In this document: in pieces, positions 7,321-12,295 of the stretch
Position numbering within the stretch: the stretch's first letter is position 1
How the letters are laid out: every line of letters starts with the position of its first letter
Assembly (NCBI GenBank): GCA_020252385.1
Contig: JADCDC010000135.1
Location: forward strand, 1-12,295
Length of the DNA stretch: 12,295 nt
Source of the DNA: Aestuariivirga sp.
GTDB lineage: Bacteria; Pseudomonadota; Alphaproteobacteria; Rhizobiales; Aestuariivirgaceae
Direction of reading: 5' to 3'
The notes under the pieces: generated by a model
What the model was told of the DNA's origin: nothing
The model's database searches: none
The model's input: only the letters and a program-made list of their open reading frames with translations
Made by a program: the position numbers and the translations under genes

Positions 7321-7336
7321 TGCACGCTCCGTGCCA
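7321..7336 (-). promoter_or_regulatory. sigma-54 (-24/-12) promoter of glnBA
   Basis: The minus strand reads TGGCACGGAGCGTGCA. The invariant GG and GC lie exactly ten bases apart, and the -24 box TGGCACG is the full consensus; the -12 box GTGCA differs from TTGCA at one base. Transcription should start near 7310, about 30 bases before the glnB ATG. A sigma-54/NtrC-controlled glnBA operon is known in Rhizobium and Azospirillum relatives. Confidence 0.8.
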
Positions 7337-7420
7337 AGTTATGATGACAGCGATCTCAACGGTTTGGCGGAGGTTGTCCAGATTTTAGGCAGGCAATCGT
7401 GATGAAAAAATAATCATGAC

Positions 7421-7437
7421 TGCACAAAATCAGGGCA
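7421..7437 (-). promoter_or_regulatory. candidate NtrC enhancer site upstream of glnBA
   Basis: TGCACA-AAATC-AGGGCA matches 9 of 12 conserved positions of the NtrC pattern TGCACY-N5-RGTGCA (example TGCACT-N5-GGTGCA). Its centre is about 119 bases upstream of the predicted start, a normal enhancer distance. It overlaps the end of the DUF1003 gene, including its stop codon. An AT-rich stretch (7401-7415) lies between it and the promoter and could favour looping. I found no better second site. Confidence 0.4.
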
Positions 7438-7981
7438 TGCGCCGCGAGTCCTTGATCGAGAGGATGAGGCCGGCGAGGTCCTTGTCGCGGAGTTCGTCGA
7501 GCTTCTCGTGCAGCGCCATGATCTCGATCTCGGCCTTGAGGTTCACCTCATAATCGTGGCTGGCCTGCAGCCGGTCCTTCGCCGCCTGGCGGTTCTGCGA
7601 CATCATGATGATGGGCGCCTGGATCGCCGCGACCAGCGAGAGGAACAGGTTCAGCAGGATGAAGGGGTAGGGGTCGAAGGGCTCCCCGCCCGAACTGAAC
7701 AGCAGCACGGTGTTGACCAGAACCCACACCAGGACCGCGCCCATGAACATCAGGATGAAGGTCCAGGAGCCGCCGAAGGCTGCGATCCGGTCGGCCAGCC
7801 GCTCGCCGAAGGTTCGGCTCTCCTCGAAGCTCGAGCCGACGTCCCGTGACACGGCGAGGCGCTTCGCCACCCGCTCGATCACATGGCGCTCGCGCGGGGG
7901 GAGGTCGTCATACCCTGTCTCCAGCAAGCGCCGTGCGAGGAGCTTGACGGCGTCTGGCGGGGCATTGGTCGCGCTGGTCAT
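7430..7981 (-). CDS. DUF1003 family membrane protein
   Basis: This 183-residue protein has the DUF1003 layout: a soluble N-terminus, FGERLADRIAAFGGSWTFI leading into helix 1 (about 73-95), a short polar loop, FDPYPFILLNLFLSLVAAIQAPIIMMSQNRQ forming helix 2 (about 104-128), then a charged, helical, probably coiled-coil tail (130-175) with KDRLQASHDYEVNLKAE. The molecular function of the family is not established. The ATG at 7981 has GGAGG eight bases upstream; the longer frame starting at 8071 has no such support. It is divergent from nnr and ends 149 bases before glnB on the same strand. No terminator is visible after it, so some read-through into glnBA is possible. Confidence 0.88.
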   Translation of the reverse strand: MTSATNAPPDAVKLLARRLLETGYDDLPPRERHVIERVAKRLAVSRDVGSSFEESRTFGERLADRIAAFGGSWTFILMFMGAVLVWVLVNTVLLFSSGGEPFDPYPFILLNLFLSLVAAIQAPIIMMSQNRQAAKDRLQASHDYEVNLKAEIEIMALHEKLDELRDKDLAGLILSIKDSRRMP

Positions 7982-7992
7982 GGGCGGAGCCT

Positions 7993-8032
7993 CCGGTCGA
8001 TCGTCCGGCCCCGAGGTTCCGCCTTCGACCGG
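7993..8032. promoter_or_regulatory. 8-base inverted repeat in the divergent intergenic region
   Basis: Perfect arms CCGGTCGA (7993-8000) and TCGACCGG (8025-8032) are separated by 24 bases and lie between the DUF1003 gene and nnr. They could be a regulator site shared by both directions or a hairpin in the DUF1003 leader. The 128-base region (7982-8109) contains no clear sigma-70 boxes on either strand that I can defend. Confidence 0.35.
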
Positions 8033-8109
8033 GATTGTGCAAGCCCGTTGGCCGGTCTGCCCCGATCCCATGGTTCCGCCGGAGACGCCGATGGGCTAGC
8101 CTTCCCGCG

Positions 8110-9534
8110 ATGACCAACGAACTGTTGACGCCCGAGGAGATGTACCGCGCCGATTCCCTGGCGGTGCGGGCGGGGGTCGCTTCCCTGACGCTGATGGAGA
8201 CCGCCGGGCGCGCCGTGGCGGAGGAGATCCTCCGCCGCTACGGCGCGAGGCCGGTGCTGGTGCTGTGCGGCCCGGGCAACAATGGCGGCGACGGCTTCGT
8301 GGTGGCGCGCTTCCTCAAGCGCTGGGGCTGGCCGGTGCGGCTGGCGTTGCTCGTTGAGCGGGAACGGCTGACGGGTGACGCCGCCGCCATGGCGGCGCGC
8401 TGGGACGGGCCCGTCGAGGCGGAGATCGCCATCGGGGACGCGCGCCTCATCGTCGACGCGCTGTTCGGCGCCGGACTGTCCAGGGACTTTCCGGCGAGCC
8501 TCGCCGAGACGATCAACGGGGCGGGTGTTCCGGTGGTGGCGGTTGACGTGCCCTCGGGGCTTGATGGGTTGAGCGGGCGGGTGCGGGGGGCGGCGGTCAG
8601 GGCGGAGGTGACGGTGACCTTCTTCCGCCGCAAGCCGGGGCATGTGCTGATGCCGGGCCGGATCTTGTGCGGCGAGGTGGTATTGGCCGACATCGGCATT
8701 CCTGAATCGGTTTTGCAGGAGATTGCGCCAAGAGCCTGTATCAACACGGAAATCCTGCTTCCTGCCGCATCGCCCTTGGGCCACAAATATGGCCGCGGGT
8801 ATGCGGTGGTGGTGTCAGGGGGACCGTTGGCAACGGGTGCTGCGCGCCTTGCTGCCGTTGCCGCGCTGAAGTGCGGGGCGGGCCTCGTCACGGTGTCGGG
8901 AAGCCGCGAGGCGCTTGCCGTTCATGCCGCGCAGGTGTCGGCAGTGATGCTGTCGGATGCTGACATTTCAGTTCTGCTGTCGGACCGGCGCAAGAACGCC
9001 GTGTGCATCGGCCCCGCCGCAGGAGTTGGGGAGGCGACGCGTGACAAGGTCGATGCCGTGCTTTTGAGCGGTGCTGCCACGGTGCTCGATGCCGATGCAC
9101 TGACCTCCTTCGCGGACGCGGGCGAGGCCCAGCGCCTGTTCCGCCTCATCGGCATGGTGCCCGGGCGGCCGGTGGTGATGACGCCTCACGCAGGTGAGTT
9201 CTGGCTGATTTTCAAGGGGTTGCTGAGCGAAGATGATTCAAAGCTCGAACTGGCCCGGAAAGCCGCGGCGCTGTCGGGAGCGGTCGTGGTGCTGAAGGGG
9301 GCGGACACGGTGATCGCCGCACCCGATGGCCGGGCGCGCATCAATGTCAACGCGCCGCCCTCGCTCGCCACGGCAGGCTCTGGCGATGTGCTGGCCGGGA
9401 TCGTGACCGGTCTGCTGGCGCAGGGGCTCGATGGCTTCGCGGCGGCTACGGCGGCGGTGTGGCGCCATGGCGAGGCGGCGAACCGGCGGGGCCCAAGGGG
9501 GCTCACTGCCGAGACGCTGCTGGAGGCCTTGTGA
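8110..9534 (+). CDS. nnr: bifunctional NAD(P)H-hydrate epimerase / ADP-dependent NAD(P)H-hydrate dehydratase
   Basis: This metabolite-repair enzyme restores damaged NADHX and NADPHX: the N-terminal YjeF_N domain epimerises the hydrate and the C-terminal ribokinase-like domain dehydrates it with ADP (or ATP). In the 474-residue protein the epimerase half (about 1-210) has GPGNNGGDGFVVAR (54-67), DALFGAGL (116-123) and DVPSGLDG (146-153). The dehydratase half (about 220-474) has HKYGRGYAVVVSGG (225-238), TPHAGEF (358-364), KGADT (396-400) and NAPPSLATAGSGDVLAG (414-430) with Asp426 as the expected catalytic base. The ATG at 8110 has no clear ribosome site; the transcript may have a very short leader. 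The stop overlaps the next gene by four bases (GTGA). Proximity to glnB is common in alphaproteobacteria. Confidence 0.95.
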   Translation: MTNELLTPEEMYRADSLAVRAGVASLTLMETAGRAVAEEILRRYGARPVLVLCGPGNNGGDGFVVARFLKRWGWPVRLALLVERERLTGDAAAMAARWDGPVEAEIAIGDARLIVDALFGAGLSRDFPASLAETINGAGVPVVAVDVPSGLDGLSGRVRGAAVRAEVTVTFFRRKPGHVLMPGRILCGEVVLADIGIPESVLQEIAPRACINTEILLPAASPLGHKYGRGYAVVVSGGPLATGAARLAAVAALKCGAGLVTVSGSREALAVHAAQVSAVMLSDADISVLLSDRRKNAVCIGPAAGVGEATRDKVDAVLLSGAATVLDADALTSFADAGEAQRLFRLIGMVPGRPVVMTPHAGEFWLIFKGLLSEDDSKLELARKAAALSGAVVVLKGADTVIAAPDGRARINVNAPPSLATAGSGDVLAGIVTGLLAQGLDGFAAATAAVWRHGEAANRRGPRGLTAETLLEAL

Positions 9535-10409
9535 ACCGGCCGCTGCCGCTCCTCCTGGTGACGGGGCTCGCCTTCGGCTGCAACTTTCCACTGGGCAAGC
9601 TTGCCGCGGAGGCGGGGGTTCACCCCGCCCTGTGGGCCGCGGTGATCTGCCTTGGCGCGGGGCTGACAGTGCTCGTCGCCTCGCGCCTGTTCGAGGCGCC
9701 GGCGGCGGCGCCGGGCGTGTTGCGCTATGCCGCGACCTCCGGGTTCATTTCCAATGTCGTGCCGCTGACCCTCACCTTCGCCGTCATCCAGCATATCGGC
9801 AGCGGCATCACCTCCGTGCTGGTGGCGCTCTCCCCGGTGGTCACGGCGCTGCTCTCGACACTGCTCCGGGTGCGGCCGCCGGGCCCCTTGGGTGTGGCAG
9901 GGATCGCGGTAGGACTGGGGGGTGCGGTGATCATCATCCTCGGCCGCAATGCGGGCTTCGAGGAAGGCCAGTCGCACTGGCTGTTCCTGGCGGCACTCAT
10001 CCCCCTGTTCCTGGGTTTCGGCAATGTCTACCGCAGCATGGCCTGGCCGCGGGGGGCCGCTCCCATGCGGCTTGGCGCCTCGATCAACCTTGCGGCGGTT
10101 CCGCCACTCCTGCTGGTGGCCGTGGCCTGGGGCGGCTTCGACCTCGCACCGCTCGCCCGCGTGCCCTGGCTGGTGGCCGCACAGATGACGGCCGCCACGG
10201 TCATGTACCTCACCTTCTTCCGCCTCCAGGCGGTGGGGGGGCCCACCTACCTCTCCCAGATCGGCTATGTGGCGGCCGCCGTCGGGGTCGGAATCGGCGT
10301 GGCCTTCCTCGGCGAGCGCTACCCGCCCATGGTGTGGGCGGGAATCGCGGTGGTGGCGGCGGGCATCGCGCTCAGCACCCTCGCACAGCTCCGCACCGCC
10401 AAGGGATAG
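9531..10409 (+). CDS. EamA/DMT family transporter (second copy)
   Basis: This 292-residue inner-membrane protein has about ten hydrophobic helices in two EamA repeats: one around GFISNVVPLTLTFAVIQHIGSGITSVLVALSPVVTALLS (71-109), the other around YLTFFRLQAVGGPTYLSQIGYVAAAVGVGIGVAFLGERYPP (226-266). The cargo is unknown. The start is GTG at 9531, sharing GTGA with the nnr stop and preceded by GGAGG five bases upstream, so translation is coupled to nnr. A frame that stays open upstream to 9459 lies within nnr and is not used. It differs clearly from the first EamA protein in this window and is not a recent duplicate. Nothing ties the transport role to NAD(P)HX repair except the shared transcript. 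Confidence 0.9.
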   Translation: MNRPLPLLLVTGLAFGCNFPLGKLAAEAGVHPALWAAVICLGAGLTVLVASRLFEAPAAAPGVLRYAATSGFISNVVPLTLTFAVIQHIGSGITSVLVALSPVVTALLSTLLRVRPPGPLGVAGIAVGLGGAVIIILGRNAGFEEGQSHWLFLAALIPLFLGFGNVYRSMAWPRGAAPMRLGASINLAAVPPLLLVAVAWGGFDLAPLARVPWLVAAQMTAATVMYLTFFRLQAVGGPTYLSQIGYVAAAVGVGIGVAFLGERYPPMVWAGIAVVAAGIALSTLAQLRTAKG

Positions 10410-10440
10410 CGCAGGGCCCGGAAATCTCGCGTTTTCTTCA

Positions 10441-10470
10441 CTGGCATCATGAAAACCCCTCTGCTATAGA
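10441..10470 (+). promoter_or_regulatory. putative tRNA-Leu promoter
   Basis: CTGGCA (10441-10446) and TATAGA (10465-10470) are separated by 18 bases, each a 4-5/6 match to sigma-70-type boxes, in an otherwise AT-richer gap (10410-10508) between the transporter and the tRNA. The start would be near 10477, leaving a leader of about 32 bases to be trimmed from the tRNA. Confidence 0.4.
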
Positions 10471-10508
10471 CCGCGCCCATTGCAACGGCCCGGGGCTTCT
10501 GCACGTGC

Positions 10509-10593
10509 GCGGGCGTGGTGAAATTGGCAGACACGCTGGATTTAGGTTCCAGTGGGGAAACCCGTGGGGGTTCAAGTCCCTCCGCCCGCACCA
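10509..10593 (+). tRNA. tRNA-Leu (anticodon UAG)
   Basis: The 85-base gene folds as a class II tRNA. The acceptor arms GCGGGCG and CGCCCGC pair and are followed by A and an encoded CCA. The D-arm contains AAATTGGCAGA, the anticodon stem is CTGGA/TCCAG around the loop TTTAGGT, giving anticodon TAG, and a long variable arm (GGGGAAACCC) is present, as expected for leucine. The T-loop is TTCAAGT. It reads CUN leucine codons, CUA in particular. Confidence 0.96.
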
Positions 10594-10659
10594 CGCTTGC
10601 GCATGGGTTTGAGCCCTCGGGCCACATGGCCCATCGATTCAGACGGAAGCAGGAACGAG

Positions 10660-12021
10660 ATGCAGGTTACCGAAACGCTCAGCGCTGGCCTCAAGCGCGA
10701 ATACAAGGTGGTGGTCAACCAGGCCGAACTCGACCAGGAGCTCAACGCCAAGCTCGTCGATCTGTCGAAGCGCGCCAACATCAAGGGCTTCCGGCCCGGC
10801 AAGGTGCCCGTCCACCACCTGAAGCGCATCTATGGCAAGTCCGCCATGGCGGAAGTGGTGCAGAACACCATCGACGCCAAGTCGAAGGCGCTGCTCGAGG
10901 AGAAGAATCTGAAGCCGGCCTACCAGTCGGAGGTGAAGCTGCCGGAGGACCAGGCCGAGGTGCAGGCCGTGATGGAAGGCAAGGGCGACCTCGCCTTCTC
11001 GGTGGCGCTCGAGGTCATCCCCGACTTCGAGGTGAAGGATCACTCGGGCCTCGAACTCACCCGCCACGTGGTGGAAGTGACCGAAGACCAGATCGCGGAG
11101 ACGCTGAAGCGCGTCGCCTCCCAGTCCAAGAGCTACTCCGACAAGGACGGTCCGGCTGAGACCGGCGACCGCGTCACCATCAATTTCGTGGGCACCGTCG
11201 ATGGCACCGCCTTCGATGGCGGCACGGCCGATGACGTGGCGCTGGAACTGGGCTCCGGCCAGTTCATCCCCGGCTTCGAGGAACAGCTGGTGGGTGCCAA
11301 GGCCGGTGACGAGCTGACGGTGAAGGTGACCTTCCCGGCCGATTACGGTGTCGCGGAACTCGCCGGCAAGCCCGCCGAATTCGCCACCAAGCTGACCAAG
11401 GTCGAGGCCGCCGCCGATGCCGCGATCGATGACGACTTCGCCAAGAAGATGGGCTTCGAGGATCTTGCCAAGCTCAAGGACACGGTGAAGGAGCGCATGG
11501 GTGGCGAATACGCCCAGATGACCGCCATGAAGCTGAAGCGCGACGTGCTCGACGCGCTCGACAAGGAATACACCTTCGAGCTGCCCGAGCGGCTGGTCGA
11601 GGCCGAGTTCCGCGGCATCTGGAACGCGCTGACGGGCGAGATGAACCGCACCGGCAAGACCTTCGCCGACGAGGCGACGACCGAGGACGAGGCGCGCGAG
11701 GAATATCGCGCCATCGCCGCCCGCCGCGTGAGGCTGGGCCTGGTGCTGGGCACCATGGGCGAGAAGGAAGGCATCCAGGTCACCGAGCAGGAGCTGCAGA
11801 ACGCGCTGATGAACCGCATGCGCCAGTTCCCCGGCCAGGAGAAGATGGTGATCGACTATTACCGCAAGAACCCGACCGCCATGATGGAACTGCGCGGCCC
11901 CATCTTCGAGCAGAAGGTGGTGGACACCATCGTCGCCAAGGCCAAGGTCGCCGACAAGACCGTGACCAAGGAAGAGCTCCAGGCCATGGTGCAGGACGAG
12001 GAGGAGATGGCCTCGGCCTGA
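10660..12021 (+). CDS. tig: trigger factor (ribosome-bound chaperone and peptidyl-prolyl isomerase)
   Basis: Trigger factor binds the ribosome near the exit tunnel (L23) and shields emerging chains. At 453 residues the length is normal for alphaproteobacteria. The N-terminal ribosome-binding domain carries the signature GFRPGKVP (43-50). The FKBP-type isomerase domain spans about 169-248, with GDRVTINFVGTVDG, ELGSGQFIPGFEEQLVGAKAGD and VTFPADYGVAELAGKPAEF. The remainder (250-453) is the helical substrate-holding domain, ending in an acidic tail. The ATG at 10660 is preceded by AGGAACGAG; the frame runs further upstream into the tRNA and is not used there. It lies 66 bases after tRNA-Leu with no terminator between them and is followed by a strong terminator. 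clpP, clpX and lon are not in the window. Confidence 0.98.
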   Translation: MQVTETLSAGLKREYKVVVNQAELDQELNAKLVDLSKRANIKGFRPGKVPVHHLKRIYGKSAMAEVVQNTIDAKSKALLEEKNLKPAYQSEVKLPEDQAEVQAVMEGKGDLAFSVALEVIPDFEVKDHSGLELTRHVVEVTEDQIAETLKRVASQSKSYSDKDGPAETGDRVTINFVGTVDGTAFDGGTADDVALELGSGQFIPGFEEQLVGAKAGDELTVKVTFPADYGVAELAGKPAEFATKLTKVEAAADAAIDDDFAKKMGFEDLAKLKDTVKERMGGEYAQMTAMKLKRDVLDALDKEYTFELPERLVEAEFRGIWNALTGEMNRTGKTFADEATTEDEAREEYRAIAARRVRLGLVLGTMGEKEGIQVTEQELQNALMNRMRQFPGQEKMVIDYYRKNPTAMMELRGPIFEQKVVDTIVAKAKVADKTVTKEELQAMVQDEEEMASA

Positions 12022-12045
12022 TCCATCCGGCAGTAAATGTGAATG

Positions 12046-12076
12046 CGGCCGGGCCTGTTGGGTCCGGCCGTTTTCG
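12046..12076 (+). terminator. intrinsic terminator after tig
   Basis: CGGCCGG pairs with CCGGCCG (arms 12046-12052 and 12064-12070), extended inward by G-T and G-C pairs. It is followed directly by TTTTCGTT and starts 25 bases after the tig stop. Confidence 0.88.
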
Positions 12077-12114
12077 TTCGTGCATGCGTGGGGAGCAGAA
12101 AATCCCCAACCGCT

Positions 12115-12193
12115 CGTCATGCCACGGCTTGACCGTGGCATCTTCTTGTTGCGGACGCGAAGAAGATTGCCCGCTCGAGGGCGGGCAATGACG
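12115..12193. repeat. bipartite palindromic REP-like element, copy 1
   Basis: The 79-base unit is bounded by CGTCAT and ATGACG. Inside lie two perfect nine-base-stem hairpins: 12119-12141 (arms ATGCCACGG and CCGTGGCAT) and 12166-12189 (arms ATTGCCCGC and GCGGGCAAT). Between them TCTTCTT (12141-12147) pairs with AAGAAGA (12160-12166). The whole can fold as a cruciform with an outer stem, two side hairpins and a central stem. It lies downstream of the tig terminator and has no coding frame of interest. Related small dispersed palindromes are common between alphaproteobacterial genes. Confidence 0.8.
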
Positions 12194-12228
12194 AGAGGGG
12201 TGAGGGCGGGCGATGCCTCCTCTGTGTT

Positions 12229-12295
12229 CGTCATGCCACGGCTTGACCGTGGCATCTTCTTTGGTGGCCGCGAAGAGGATTGCCCGCTCGGGGGC
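12229..12295. repeat. bipartite palindromic REP-like element, copy 2 (cut by window end)
   Basis: This is a direct repeat of copy 1, 114 bases downstream. The first 33 bases (CGTCAT to CATCTTCTT) are identical; the central spacer differs and is one base shorter, and AAGAAGA becomes AAGAGGA. The second hairpin begins with ATTGCCCGC and is truncated by the window edge, so its right arm is not visible. The 35 bases between the copies (12194-12228) hold nothing recognisable. Confidence 0.75.

Noticed and set aside
7321..7337. Reading the GCAC...GTGC dyad at the glnB promoter as an NtrC site
   Set aside because: The half-site spacing is five bases where NtrC sites need seven between GCAC and GTGC, and it coincides with the -24/-12 boxes rather than lying upstream.
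7400..7416. TGAT-N9-ATCA dyad in the AT-rich stretch upstream of glnB
   Set aside because: The arms are only four bases and the middle is an A-run; it is not distinguishable from chance without comparison to relatives.
10639..12255. Minus-strand open frame of 538 codons opposite tig
   Set aside because: It begins within the palindromic repeats and runs antisense through the whole trigger-factor gene; no family resemblance.
12106..12295. Reading the terminal repeats as a CRISPR array
   Set aside because: There are only two copies, each an internal double palindrome with a 35-base gap of no spacer-like regularity, and no cas genes.

Overview
The window is high-GC with dense, short-gapped genes. 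Its gene content (glnB-glnA with a sigma-54 promoter, a bifunctional nnr gene nearby, tRNA-Leu followed by tig, small bipartite palindromic repeats) suggests a chromosomal segment of an alphaproteobacterium, most likely of the Hyphomicrobiales (Rhizobiales) type. The order-level assignment is inference from gene order and protein style, not from a marker gene. All genes from 1 to about 7980 lie on the minus strand. All genes from about 8110 to 12021 lie on the plus strand. The two blocks diverge from a 128-base intergenic region.

Minus-strand block, read right to left. A DUF1003 membrane protein (7981-7430) is followed by the nitrogen-control operon glnB-glnA (7280-5488), which has a well-formed sigma-54 promoter at 7336-7321, a candidate NtrC site about 115-120 bases upstream of the predicted start of transcription, and a strong terminator after glnA. 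Next comes an exported type I arylsulfatase (5254-3623) with its own terminator. It is followed by a 195-residue six-helix membrane protein of unknown function (3465-2878) with a likely housekeeping promoter, and by an EamA/DMT exporter (2800-1871). The block ends in a compact gene set of enzymes: a luciferase-like flavin monooxygenase (1785-760), a 4-oxalocrotonate-tautomerase-like enzyme (734-534) and an alpha/beta hydrolase that runs off the left edge (537-1). The last two overlap by four bases. These three look like a small catabolic pathway in which oxygenation is followed by isomerisation and hydrolysis. The substrate cannot be read from the sequence.

Plus-strand block. A bifunctional NAD(P)HX epimerase/dehydratase (nnr, 8110-9534) overlaps by four bases a second EamA/DMT transporter (9531-10409). 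A tRNA-Leu with anticodon UAG (10509-10593) follows, then trigger factor tig (10660-12021) with a strong terminator. No terminator is visible between the tRNA and tig, so they may share a transcript. The right end (12115-12295) holds two copies of a two-hairpin palindromic element of the REP/BIME type, the second cut by the window edge.

Most of the window is ordinary housekeeping: nitrogen signalling, cofactor repair and protein folding. The less explained parts are the flavin-oxygenase/tautomerase/hydrolase operon, the threefold-patterned membrane protein, the regulatory dyads at the glnB promoter and in the divergent intergenic region, and the paired palindromic elements. I see no CRISPR array, insertion sequence, phage gene or obvious defence system.
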